NCBI GenBank assembly: GCA_937127265.1
Contig: CAKZLX010000319.1
Span: forward strand, 1 to 32,883
Reading direction: 5' to 3'
Length of the DNA: 32,883 nucleotides
From: an uncultured Pseudomonadota bacterium
GTDB taxonomy: Bacteria; Myxococcota_A; UBA796
In this document: positions 8,923 to 17,307 of the stretch, in pieces
How the letters are laid out: each line of letters starts with the position of its first letter
How positions within the stretch are numbered: the stretch's first letter is position 1
Made by a program: the position numbers and the translations under genes
Notes under the pieces: model-generated
Seen by the model: only the letters and a program-made list of their open reading frames with translations
What the model was told of the DNA's origin: nothing
Databases searched by the model: none

Positions 8923-9420
8923 TTACGGTTCTAAACAACCTGGTCGGGCATCTTCACTTGGACTGTCAATTTGACTTTTACCACTTGGATCCAACAGGTG
9001 CACCACCTCAATTTCTGGAAAGGCCTTCAAGGTTGGTACGATGCTATCATAAATACTGAGACTACCACAATCCCCACAACCACCCTCAAGTTGCACTGTT
9101 GCCAACCCTTTATCGATTGACTTCACCACTGCACCAGTAGAATTGCAGGTCAACAATTTCAATGATTTTTCAGTATCGGTAGGTCCCTTGTACAACACGT
9201 TGAGTGCTTCTTGTGGGGTCCATGCCATAGCAGTGCGTTCTACCGAAACCACTGTTGAAACATTCTCAACCAAGAACACCTTGCCAGTTTCCATCGGTTT
9301 GGGTTTCTCACTCTTCACCTTTTCTGTTGCTGGCTGTTTCGCTTCAACAACCACTGCTGGTGATTTGGTTGATTGATTGTCTTGGCAGCAGGCGAATATG
9401 CCCAGTATTGTCCACACCAT
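8923..9420 (-). CDS. GerMN-domain lipoprotein
   Basis: A predicted lipoprotein of 165 aa. The N-terminus MVWTILGIFAC is a short signal peptide with a lipobox ending at Cys11, followed by a Lys/Pro-rich linker. Residues about 60-160 resemble the GerMN domain: ALNVLYKGP, then a glycine/cysteine turn (EGGCGDCGS), then VPTLKAFPEIEVVHLLDPSGK, and the typical ending PGCLEP. GerMN proteins occur in the spore-germination lipoprotein GerM and in many non-sporulating bacteria, where the role is unclear; peptidoglycan binding has been suggested. The ATG at 9420 has GGGAGA in front. It follows the GshB-like gene by 39 nt and may be the last gene of that operon. Confidence 0.75.
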   Translation of the reverse strand: MVWTILGIFACCQDNQSTKSPAVVVEAKQPATEKVKSEKPKPMETGKVFLVENVSTVVSVERTAMAWTPQEALNVLYKGPTDTEKSLKLLTCNSTGAVVKSIDKGLATVQLEGGCGDCGSLSIYDSIVPTLKAFPEIEVVHLLDPSGKSQIDSPSEDARPGCLEP

Positions 9421-9459
9421 AGATTCTCCCAGTTCTAACTCTGATTCTAGGCTAGCACT

Positions 9460-10461
9460 TTATCTGGATTCTGACACCTTCTTTTCAGCCGCCTCCAAAT
9501 AGGCAGCAATAAAATCACGATCCGCAAACCTACCTGCATCACCGAAACCACCAGGACTAAATACATTGATCTCGACAATCTTGTTGCCAATCACATCTAA
9601 TCCAGCCAAAAACACACCGTCCGCCACCAACTTGGGCTTGATCACATCCACAATTTGTTGCATGATCTGCGAATAGGCTACTTCAGCAGGTTTACCACCC
9701 ACCGCTACGTTACTACGCACATCATGACCTTGACGCAATCGTGCCACCAAAGCCGGCTTACCTTCCACCGATAAAACCTCTCCGTTCACCACTAGCAAAC
9801 GGGCATCTCCGATGTGGGCTTCTTCAATGTACTCTTGGGCAATCACAAAATCTTGGGTACTGATCACCTCAATAATTTGATGTAAATTGCTCAAGTCGTC
9901 TGGTTTAACGATAAACACCGATGAGCCACCGGTACCACACAAAGGTTTCAAAATACAATTTTTGGTTTGCTGCTCCACAAATTGCACAATGTCTTCAGCA
10001 CTGTGAGAAATCAAACTGCGTGGACGGATGGATTCGGGAAATCGTTGTAGGTACATCTTTGATGAGGCCAATCGGAGCATCTTTGGTGAGTTCAAAACCA
10101 CCACCCCTCGATCCTCGACCCAAGTCAACAAATCCAACAATACATCGTGTGCCCATCGGCGATTCTTGTCTCGGGCCGGATTGGTCCGAACCAAAATCAA
10201 ATCCCAAGACAATAAATTTCGCTTCTCGTTCGGACCATGTTGTAACCGTTCCAACCAAACCTCATTTCGTTCACCTGTTGGAATAGATCGACAGGAGACC
10301 AATGGTTCATCGGCGCGACCCCAAGACAAATCGGATACACCTGCCACGCATCCATCATGACCACGTTGCCGTACAGCATGAATAATCTCAGCAGTACTTT
10401 GAGACAGTTTGAGTTTTTGCACATCGTTGATCAAAATCAACACGCGAAGAGGTTGTGACAT
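9460..10461 (-). CDS. GshB-like (glutathione synthetase-type) ATP-grasp ligase
   Basis: An ATP-dependent carboxylate-amine ligase of 333 aa with the fold of prokaryotic glutathione synthetase. The N-terminal domain (1-120) has VLILINDV and WDLILVRTNPARD, like the GshB substrate domain. The ATP-grasp domain has Lys172 in LKPLCGTGGSSVF, Asp219/Arg221 in GDARLLV, Asn251 in VRSNVAVGG, and the Mg-binding set Asp289, Glu297 and Asn299 in GLDVIGNKIVEINVFSPGG. GshB ends this motif with NVTSPT, so the altered NVFSPGG and the neighbours argue for a substrate other than gamma-glutamylcysteine. No gshA is nearby. AGAGG precedes the ATG at 10461. It is third in an operon with a zinc deacylase and a second ATP-grasp protein. 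Confidence 0.82.
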   Translation of the reverse strand: MSQPLRVLILINDVQKLKLSQSTAEIIHAVRQRGHDGCVAGVSDLSWGRADEPLVSCRSIPTGERNEVWLERLQHGPNEKRNLLSWDLILVRTNPARDKNRRWAHDVLLDLLTWVEDRGVVVLNSPKMLRLASSKMYLQRFPESIRPRSLISHSAEDIVQFVEQQTKNCILKPLCGTGGSSVFIVKPDDLSNLHQIIEVISTQDFVIAQEYIEEAHIGDARLLVVNGEVLSVEGKPALVARLRQGHDVRSNVAVGGKPAEVAYSQIMQQIVDVIKPKLVADGVFLAGLDVIGNKIVEINVFSPGGFGDAGRFADRDFIAAYLEAAEKKVSESR

Positions 10462-10484
10462 CGAGAGCCTCTGTTCTGAAATGT

Positions 10485-11471
10485 TTAATCGTGTTTGTGG
10501 GTGATTCGACCCAAATGAACAATACGTGCCCCTGTTTGGGCAATTGGATTCACACTGCGACCAATAATGATACCTGAATAAGGTGCTTTATATTCTTGAA
10601 TGACATCACCAAAGATGTTGCGCAATCGAGCGATAATCTCACCTTCTTCCACCACCGTAGCCACCGATGGTAAGGTTTCCAAAAAACCACCTTTACTGGT
10701 ATACAACCACTCTGAATCAGAACAAAAAATACTCACTTGATTGGACTTGTTGAGTGCCCCCGGCAATACCTTTAGTGAACGCAATAAGTTTTTTACCCCC
10801 AACAAAGACATGCGAACCACATCTTTTTGAATCCGTGAAGGGTTGCACATTTCCAAAGTAATCGAGGGGATCCCCAGTTCAATCGCCTGACCACGTAGGG
10901 TTTGAATCGGTGCGGGACTGTTGAGAACGATTTGTGGTTGTAAGGTTTTGGCCATGTGGGCGATCTTTTCATCATCCATATTGGCTCGAATATACAAAGA
11001 GTTTACCCGACCAAAGGAGGCTGTATGTAGGTCAATCATATAATCAAAACGGTTGACAATACGATGTAACAAATTGTAGGCATAGACTTGAGAACAATTG
11101 CCATCCGCACGACCGGGAAATACTCTATTCAAATCTTCACCATCATTAAAGACCCGTTGGTGCAACAACAATCCCGGTACATTAGCCACAATTACCGCTA
11201 CCAAAGTTCCTTTCACCTTTTCCACTTTGAGATCACGAAACAAACGATGAATTAATGGAATCCCATTCAGTTCATTGCCATGCAGTGCCGCCACAATACC
11301 AAACACAGGTCCCGGCTTACCACCGCGAGCAATCAGTACAGGCACTCGTAATGACAAACCAATCCCGTCTTCTCCGAGTTTGATATAGCGCCGATGCATG
11401 GTACCCAATGGTAAATCATCCAGTTCCAATTGATCGGCAGGTCTGGCTCCTTCTGGGGTCACCCACATCAT
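10485..11471 (-). CDS. Succinylglutamate desuccinylase/aspartoacylase (AstE/AspA) family zinc hydrolase
   Basis: A protein of 328 aa in the M14-like AstE/AspA amidohydrolase group. The zinc site is intact: His64 and Glu67 in HGNELNG, and His149 in DLHT. The substrate-binding DLNRVFPG is at 113-120, and the general base is probably Glu207 in SITLEM. A C-terminal barrel (about 240-325) resembles the lipoyl-like domain usual in this family (KAPYSGIIIG). Members remove acyl groups from amino acids or cleave amide-linked compounds. The ATG at 11471 overlaps the preceding stop as ATGA, and the GshB-like ligase follows after 23 nt. Being flanked by two ligases, it is likely to trim or recycle the compound they make, which is inference. 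Confidence 0.88.
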   Translation of the reverse strand: MMWVTPEGARPADQLELDDLPLGTMHRRYIKLGEDGIGLSLRVPVLIARGGKPGPVFGIVAALHGNELNGIPLIHRLFRDLKVEKVKGTLVAVIVANVPGLLLHQRVFNDGEDLNRVFPGRADGNCSQVYAYNLLHRIVNRFDYMIDLHTASFGRVNSLYIRANMDDEKIAHMAKTLQPQIVLNSPAPIQTLRGQAIELGIPSITLEMCNPSRIQKDVVRMSLLGVKNLLRSLKVLPGALNKSNQVSIFCSDSEWLYTSKGGFLETLPSVATVVEEGEIIARLRNIFGDVIQEYKAPYSGIIIGRSVNPIAQTGARIVHLGRITHKHD

Positions 11472-12910
11472 TTCGGAATCTCACGAAGCAATTCTTGGTC
11501 ATTGCACATTCCAGCAAACATACGACGCTTCAACTCTTTCTTTTGGGTGAGCAAAGTCCCAGCCAATTGATTGATGGCCAACACCGAAAGAACCGTTTGT
11601 ACAAAAGCCTCAATAATCTCGTCCAAACTGAGACCCAAGCGATTGAAGTCACGTTCATCCATCAACAACAACCGGCTACTGTCAGTGGTCCAGACACCAT
11701 TGTCTAGTTTACCAGACAAGTTGGTACCCAAGACCGACCAAGAATTTTTGGGCGCCACTTTGGTAATTGGTTCTCGTGCACGACGCGCATACATTGCCAC
11801 CGGTTTCCAACCCTCTGCAGTAGAAGAAACCATCATCCGCAAATCAGCCACAAAGATCTCCCCTTTTTTGTTGGGAACAGTTCCCACGTGAAACAGTTTA
11901 TCTCCATCATCAACCCCACTCGACCAATGATAGTGACCAATCAAAGACTGCACTACATATCGCTCATAGGTCACTTTAGACTGTTTAAACGCCTCCAATT
12001 CCTCAGCATTGGTAATGGTAAACACGCCTTGACCTGCATTGGAATACGGCACCTTAATTACCGCGTATCCACCCATTTTCTCCACCCAGCGTGGTACTTC
12101 AGAGAAGTGAACATCCCAAATTGTGGTCGGGGTATTGATGTTCAAACCATGTGGAGCCAATTCAGCATTGTACCAATCATAAGCTTTGGCAGCCAAGGCT
12201 TTGTTGCGACCACCAGCCAAACAACCAATAATTGGATTGAGTAGACGCGTTTTGGATCTTACAGGGATTCGATTCCAGGGTTTTTGGGTCACATAACGAT
12301 GGGCATAACGGATCGCTTGGATCTTTCCATCGACTCGAATGAATAGTTCACCATTGTCAAACCAAGCATTGGGACTTTCAGTATCCAAGAGCGAACTTTC
12401 AAACGGGACCAACCATACGGTTTCTCCTGTCAGATCGGCTAATACCCCTGCATACCCAGTGGCTTCCATTGGATTCTTATCGTACAAAACAGCCAATCCG
12501 CCCTTCTTTTGCGTCCGTTTCAACATCGGTAATAAGGGTTCAATGATTCTTCGATAACCATTGTACTCGTCATCCTCGTGTAAAAATGGCATCGACTTTT
12601 GTCCCGACGGACTAGAGTTGGTCTCAATAACCACCATTTGACGATGCCCCAATGCATTGGTGACGTGCATCAAATCACACCCCGCCCAGCGTAAATGCTG
12701 ACCTGGTTGTTTCAACACACTCAACAAATAGTCGTACTGCACATGGGGATTCAGGTGACAATACCGCAAAGCAATCCGCTCTAGGGTCATGGTACAAAAG
12801 TGCCGAACCAGTGGATTCAATTGGGCATTTAAGACGCGTGGATAATAATGATTGACTGGATCAAAGTTTCCAGGCAAAACGGGCTGAATGACAGAAGTCT
12901 CTAATGCCAT
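11468..12910 (-). CDS. Circularly permuted ATP-grasp protein
   Basis: A protein of 480 aa whose ATP-grasp motifs appear in permuted order. The metal-binding ExN motif comes first (VIETNSSPSGQKSMP, Glu96 and Asn98), then Arg-rich IRYAHRY (199-205) and NPIIGCLAGGRNK (225-237). The nucleotide-binding Lys motif AVIKVPYSNAGQGVF comes after these (283-297), followed by ADLRMMV and a late ARRAREP segment. This order and the PSG sequence match circularly permuted ATP-grasp proteins (DUF404/DUF407 type), which probably form amide or peptide bonds. The start is the ATG at 12910 with AAGGAGG just upstream; the longer frame starts with GTG inside that ribosome site. It is the first gene of the ligase/deacylase operon, with a 4-nt overlap to the next gene. 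Confidence 0.75.
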   Translation of the reverse strand: MALETSVIQPVLPGNFDPVNHYYPRVLNAQLNPLVRHFCTMTLERIALRYCHLNPHVQYDYLLSVLKQPGQHLRWAGCDLMHVTNALGHRQMVVIETNSSPSGQKSMPFLHEDDEYNGYRRIIEPLLPMLKRTQKKGGLAVLYDKNPMEATGYAGVLADLTGETVWLVPFESSLLDTESPNAWFDNGELFIRVDGKIQAIRYAHRYVTQKPWNRIPVRSKTRLLNPIIGCLAGGRNKALAAKAYDWYNAELAPHGLNINTPTTIWDVHFSEVPRWVEKMGGYAVIKVPYSNAGQGVFTITNAEELEAFKQSKVTYERYVVQSLIGHYHWSSGVDDGDKLFHVGTVPNKKGEIFVADLRMMVSSTAEGWKPVAMYARRAREPITKVAPKNSWSVLGTNLSGKLDNGVWTTDSSRLLLMDERDFNRLGLSLDEIIEAFVQTVLSVLAINQLAGTLLTQKKELKRRMFAGMCNDQELLREIPK

Positions 12911-12929
12911 ACACCCTCCTTTCACAATC

Positions 12930-12944
12930 GACAGTTGTACTGTC
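12930..12944. promoter_or_regulatory. Palindrome upstream of the ATP-grasp operon
   Basis: GACAGTTGTACTGTC has perfect 6-base arms around a TGT centre. It sits 19 nt before the start codon, directly upstream of the ribosome site of the circularly permuted ATP-grasp gene. On the minus strand a TACAAC (-10-like) lies within it, with an ATGACA (-35-like) 16 nt upstream, so a bound protein would block the promoter. The regulator is unknown. The rest of the 155-nt gap to the next gene is AT-rich with no ORF. Confidence 0.45.
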
Positions 12945-13008
12945 TGTTATGACGGTGTCATTGATGGAGTCCAATCATCTGAATGATCATTGGGGACTGC
13001 AATTTACT

Positions 13009-13051
13009 CTAAATTTTTTCAGGTGACAATGCTAAATTTTCTTTTTTTCAG
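13009..13051. repeat. Imperfect direct repeat CTAAATTTT...TTCAG
   Basis: CTAAATTTTTTCAG (13009-13022) recurs as a longer copy with extra T residues (13032-13051), 9 nt apart. It lies between the alpha/beta-hydrolase stop and the ATP-grasp operon. It may be simple AT-rich slippage or a binding-site pair; nothing else supports a function. Confidence 0.3.
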
Positions 13052-13065
13052 AACGGGCAAAAAAA

Positions 13066-14511
13066 CTATTCCGTTCTCTCTAGTCCCAAGATCCACTGGG
13101 CGATCAAGGACAACACCTCTGGATCGATGGTTTGTGAAATTGTGGCATATTCAGCAATTTGACCGGTACTGGCTTGTTGAAACAAATGGTTCGCCCCTTC
13201 AAGAATCTGTACTTGACTAGGTGTATCCGTTGGTAAGGCTGAAGAAATGGCCTGCGTATTTACAATCGCCGCCACTTGAACATCCTTGTCTCCATTTAAT
13301 ATCAAGGTTGGCTCTTGTACTTTAGACCAGTATGTTCTCGGCTCTAGTGTCAAAAATGTTTGAAACCATGGGGTTTGTTTGATCATCTGAAATTGTTGAA
13401 GCGAAGCGTTCAGCATCTCCGTATCCAATTCTTGTTTACTGTATTTCGCTTGGAAGTTCACAACTTGTGTTACCGCCTCACGTTCGTCGTCACTATCGAT
13501 GGGTGATTGAATGGCTTGGCTATAAATAGTTCGAAAGAGGATTCGCTGTTCTGGATCCGACACTTGCAGCATGTCCAGATTTTGGGTAATCAACACCTCC
13601 AATCCATTCACCCCCGTTCCAGCAAGGGATACCACAAATCCAACTGTATCTTCGGCCGCCACAATCGCAGCAATCAAACCACCCTCACTATGTCCTACCA
13701 AACCAACCCGACTGGGATCAATCTCCGGATTTGTTCGAATAAATGCAACCACTTGCTGTATATCACTGGCAAAGTCTACAGTCGTTAGGTCATCGCGTGC
13801 GCCGGTACTACCACCAACCCCACGGTCATCCACCCGAATACTGGCGATACCCTGCTTCGCCAAATGATCAGCAATCACCGCAAACGGCTTATGAGCAAAA
13901 ATGGTTTCATCGCGATCTTGTGGACCCGAACCGGTAATCAACACCACCGCTGGCCACCCATCCGAGGGCTTTCCAAAATCAGCACTGGGAAGAGTCAGTG
14001 TGCCTGCCAGTGAAGCATCCTCCTCGGCTAAGGGAACTGTGACCTCCTCTACCCTGTATAAAAAAGGAGACTTTGGTGTTTGTGGACGTTCCAAAGCATT
14101 GGCTTTACCAGGATTCAAGGTTGCAGGAAACGTTTTCTTGACCTGGGTTAACGTTCCTACCCATTCCCCACTTTCTTGTTTGGAGAACTGGTAGTACGCC
14201 CAAGCAAATTTGGGTGCTTTTGGTGGTTTTAACACAAAGCGAAGTGTGTTTTCAGTTGCCACAATCTCAGACAAGGGTAATCCCATCGCGTTTTGCATCG
14301 GTATATCCATTGTTGCCGTCAACGTACCATCGACCACTGCAAAATGGACGGTATGTCCAAGCACTTGACTTTTTGGCAACTGCACTTCTCCAGACCATTC
14401 CGTTTGTTGAGACCAAAAGTGTTGTGCTGTCTCGTTGATGATAATATTCTCCGATGCCACCGTTTCCAAGTCTGCACTTTTCGCACAGGCCAACCACAAG
14501 ACCAGCCACAT
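13066..14511 (-). CDS. Alpha/beta-hydrolase lipoprotein (serine aminopeptidase/S9-S33-like)
   Basis: A predicted lipoprotein hydrolase of 481 aa. The start is the ATG at 14511 with GGAGG 5 nt upstream; the longer frame begins with TTG. The N-terminus MWLVLWLAC gives a very short signal with Cys9 in a lipobox. An N-terminal beta-rich domain (about 20-140) precedes the hydrolase domain, which has the oxyanion region ITGSGPQDRDE, RVDDRGVGGSTG, the nucleophile elbow GHSEGG, the acid in LNGDKDVQV and the base in GANHLF. This is the pattern of secreted peptidase or esterase-like hydrolases. It is third in an operon behind the M23 and M14 peptidase genes (28-nt gap), suggesting periplasmic degradation of peptides or envelope material. 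Confidence 0.85.
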   Translation of the reverse strand: MWLVLWLACAKSADLETVASENIIINETAQHFWSQQTEWSGEVQLPKSQVLGHTVHFAVVDGTLTATMDIPMQNAMGLPLSEIVATENTLRFVLKPPKAPKFAWAYYQFSKQESGEWVGTLTQVKKTFPATLNPGKANALERPQTPKSPFLYRVEEVTVPLAEEDASLAGTLTLPSADFGKPSDGWPAVVLITGSGPQDRDETIFAHKPFAVIADHLAKQGIASIRVDDRGVGGSTGARDDLTTVDFASDIQQVVAFIRTNPEIDPSRVGLVGHSEGGLIAAIVAAEDTVGFVVSLAGTGVNGLEVLITQNLDMLQVSDPEQRILFRTIYSQAIQSPIDSDDEREAVTQVVNFQAKYSKQELDTEMLNASLQQFQMIKQTPWFQTFLTLEPRTYWSKVQEPTLILNGDKDVQVAAIVNTQAISSALPTDTPSQVQILEGANHLFQQASTGQIAEYATISQTIDPEVLSLIAQWILGLERTE

Positions 14512-14539
14512 CACCGCCTCCAACGAAAGACAAGCCTAT

Positions 14540-15874
14540 TTATTTTTTTGACTCTTTCGATTGTAACACAATCCGTACAGTTGCCGAGCCTTCTCGAACA
14601 TCGACTTTCTTTTGGGCATCCACAAAACCTTCGGCTCGCACTTTGAGATCCACGATGTCTTGATTCGGTAACATCAAGGCAAACTCTCCAGTTTCTGAAA
14701 CCATCCAAGTAAACTCTTTGCGTAATGTTTGCGGAAGATGAAGTGTCGCATCAGATATCTCATTGCCTTGTTGATCGACTACGACACCTCGGACAAAGGC
14801 TTTGGCTTGCAAGGTTTTCCAATAGGACTGGATCAACGCCAATGTATGGTTTCGAGCGGCTTCGCGTTCAAGGTGATCCATCGGGGCTATGTCAGAGGGG
14901 TACTCATAAACAAAAGACGGAAAGTGATAATTTTCAAAGAACCAACGCACCTCTCCCAAGTCCGAATTGGGACGCAAGCGTTTAATCTCTGCGTCTCCAA
15001 GTTCAGTCGTCATACTGGTCGCAAATCCATCGATCAGTTCGGTGAGCACTCCCGTTTCGTCTCTGGTCAAGTCAGGTGTATACCATCCATTGCCACCTGT
15101 GTGTACCGACAACAAAGAAATCGTATTGCTGCGATCCAATAGTTCCATCAAAGCGATGGTCTCTGATTCCAGTTCAACCGGTTCTTCGGTGGGAAACCGG
15201 GTTGGAAAATTACCCGATATATCAATGCCTTCATAAGCATAAGGTTCACAGGTACCGTCGGTGTTGCGTCCATTTTTCTTACCGTAGGTACTGGCGTGTG
15301 CTCGACGCATCGAGAGCCAGACGCCATCTGGATTAACCATCGGTACAAACCACAGGTTGAAGTCACCCAGTAAATCTTGCCGCACATCTGGGGTCTCTAA
15401 CAAATACTCAATGGCATCCAACCCATAATTAACACCAATCAATTCATTTCCGTGTATTGTAAACGTGTGGGCAATACTCGGCTTATTGGTTTGGGCTGAA
15501 TCCCCTAACAAAATGGCGTACACCGGATAACCGAAGTGGGTCGACGCAATCTGCCAAACCTCCAACGAATCCCCGTGGGTATCCAACAATCGTCGCAATC
15601 GTTCGTGATACATGATTGGATCCAAATAATTGTTGCGATCTGCCAAATAGGCATCTTGAACCGCCATATCGGTCCAGTTGTAAATTGTAGAGCGATAATT
15701 GCCTTCGAGTGCCATCCAAGCCGGTTTATAGCCTCGATAACGATCCATTTTAAGTGGTTCCAACGACTCCACCCGTTGAAAAGACACCGAAGGTTCATGC
15801 CCCGGACATTGCCAAGTATCCGCATACACACTGGTTGTGGTCAGTCCAAACCACAAAAGTATACTCGACATCAT
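14540..15874 (-). CDS. M14-family zinc carboxypeptidase-like protein with C-terminal regulatory-like domain
   Basis: A protein of 444 aa with a signal peptide (cleavage likely after VYA near residue 18). The M14 domain keeps its zinc ligands His141 and Glu144 in HGNELIG and His258 in LSVHTGG, plus NPDG (181-184) and catalytic Glu324 in VYEYPSD. The usual GVDLNRNF motif, whose Asn-Arg pair binds the substrate carboxylate, is GIDISGNF here (216-223), so both residues are replaced. The C-terminal 80 residues resemble a carboxypeptidase-D regulatory-like beta-sandwich (FVRGVVVDQQGNEISDATL, then GEFALMLPNQD). The substrate is probably a periplasmic peptide, but terminal-carboxylate recognition must differ. 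The gene lies 22 nt behind the M23 gene. Confidence 0.86.
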   Translation of the reverse strand: MMSSILLWFGLTTTSVYADTWQCPGHEPSVSFQRVESLEPLKMDRYRGYKPAWMALEGNYRSTIYNWTDMAVQDAYLADRNNYLDPIMYHERLRRLLDTHGDSLEVWQIASTHFGYPVYAILLGDSAQTNKPSIAHTFTIHGNELIGVNYGLDAIEYLLETPDVRQDLLGDFNLWFVPMVNPDGVWLSMRRAHASTYGKKNGRNTDGTCEPYAYEGIDISGNFPTRFPTEEPVELESETIALMELLDRSNTISLLSVHTGGNGWYTPDLTRDETGVLTELIDGFATSMTTELGDAEIKRLRPNSDLGEVRWFFENYHFPSFVYEYPSDIAPMDHLEREAARNHTLALIQSYWKTLQAKAFVRGVVVDQQGNEISDATLHLPQTLRKEFTWMVSETGEFALMLPNQDIVDLKVRAEGFVDAQKKVDVREGSATVRIVLQSKESKK

Positions 15875-15896
15875 AAGAGGTTCCCTGCCCTTTTAT

Positions 15897-17132
15897 TTAC
15901 AGTGCACTGTTTTGGGCCAGTAGCAACTCTTCCACATCGACGATGCTTTGGGTGGCTTGCACAAAAATGCGATCGACGTTGTTTCGATACCCTTCCAAAG
16001 AGAGGTCATCAATCTGAGGGGCTTTAAAGGTATCGCGAACCGTTTTCCCATAGGGATCAATTTGCCGATGTCCCTTGTGCAACTCATAATGCAAGTGTGG
16101 CCCCGTAGAACGTCCGGTATTGCCGACCAACCCAATCAACTGCCCTTGTCTCACTACATCGCCCGTTTTGACATAGGACCGTGACATGTGAGCATACAAG
16201 GTCATAAAGTCACCCAAATGATCGTGATCAATCTTGGTACGCAATCCGTATCCAGTTCCCCAACCCGCATCAGCGACAACACCCGCGGCCGCCGCATAAA
16301 TCGGTGTACCAATATCAGCAGCAAAGTCTGTTCCTTTGTGCTTTTTGTGACCGCGCATCACACCGTACTGGGAAGAAATAATGATGTAATCGGTGGGAGA
16401 TTTCAACAACGGATAGGTACGGGGCTTGAGATCCTCGCCATACCAAACGTTTCCATCCTCAGTCGGATACTTAAAAGACAACGATGAGGTGTCTGCATGG
16501 TTTATGCGCAAAGAGACCACCGACTCTAAATATTCTAAAGCTTCTCCACGGTACCGACCAACCGCCAGAATCTCAATGCTGTCTTGATCTGTCAGTTCCT
16601 TGACAATGTCCACTTGGTTATCAATGATGCCAATTAAACCAGGCTCTGCATCTAAAACATCCAATAAGTCGGCGTTCGGAGCAAAGAGATCCTTTTTATC
16701 AAATGTCATCACAATGCTTTTGGCATCCAAAGGAAAGGTGTCTAACATCACTGTGGGTTCAGGTAACAGTTCCACCCGCAGACGCTCATAGTCATTTTGT
16801 TGGACAAAAACCCGAGACAATACCGATCCTTCATATTCAAACTGAAGTCGATTCCCTTGTTCCAACACCCGAAAATCAGTATACAAATCCAATTCCTGCA
16901 AAACAGACTCGGGGACTCTTGTTTCCACTAGACTGTGTAACTCCTGCTTTTCGGTCACCACCATTTCTGCTGGAAATGGCTCGTCTTCAATCGTGATCTC
17001 TTCAACAATCTCGATGGATTGCGTGTTATCTTGTTCTGTCTGCTGATCCCTCTTATTCCGACCCGCACCCCATGGGGATGTGAAGCCAATTAAAGAACTC
17101 AGAAATAACAAACTGGACGCAAGTCCTTTCAT
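15897..17132 (-). CDS. M23-family metallopeptidase
   Basis: A protein of 411 aa, exported by an N-terminal signal peptide (MKGLASSLLFLSSLIGFTSP). An acidic linker and an N-terminal beta domain precede the C-terminal LytM/M23 domain, where the zinc-site residues are present: HKGTDFAA (His and Asp), YAHMSRS and GPHLHYEL. The family cleaves peptidoglycan cross-links or acts as an amidase activator. A short tail ends in VEELLLAQNSAL. The start is the ATG at 17132 with GGAGG 4 nt upstream. It is first in an operon with the M14 and alpha/beta-hydrolase genes. The 175-nt gap to the divergent gene at 17308 holds their promoters; a -10-like TACAAT (17236-17241) faces right. Confidence 0.9.
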   Translation of the reverse strand: MKGLASSLLFLSSLIGFTSPWGAGRNKRDQQTEQDNTQSIEIVEEITIEDEPFPAEMVVTEKQELHSLVETRVPESVLQELDLYTDFRVLEQGNRLQFEYEGSVLSRVFVQQNDYERLRVELLPEPTVMLDTFPLDAKSIVMTFDKKDLFAPNADLLDVLDAEPGLIGIIDNQVDIVKELTDQDSIEILAVGRYRGEALEYLESVVSLRINHADTSSLSFKYPTEDGNVWYGEDLKPRTYPLLKSPTDYIIISSQYGVMRGHKKHKGTDFAADIGTPIYAAAAGVVADAGWGTGYGLRTKIDHDHLGDFMTLYAHMSRSYVKTGDVVRQGQLIGLVGNTGRSTGPHLHYELHKGHRQIDPYGKTVRDTFKAPQIDDLSLEGYRNNVDRIFVQATQSIVDVEELLLAQNSAL

Positions 17133-17307
17133 CTATCCTCCGCAGTCCTATATGATGTACTTCATTCTGTAAAACATTTCAAGAAAGACAGTCATTTGTC
17201 ACTACGATGACACCACAAACACAGATCTGCTAGGTTACAATATTTTTCCTTCTTGCAGGTTTATCGCACTGACATTCCAACATTTAATCATCTCCAACAA
17301 CGATCCT

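Noticed and set aside
13048-13082. Hairpin AGAACGG...CCGTTCT after the alpha/beta-hydrolase gene
   Set aside because: The arms overlap the stop codon and the T-run lies in the loop, not after the stem, so it is not a normal terminator.
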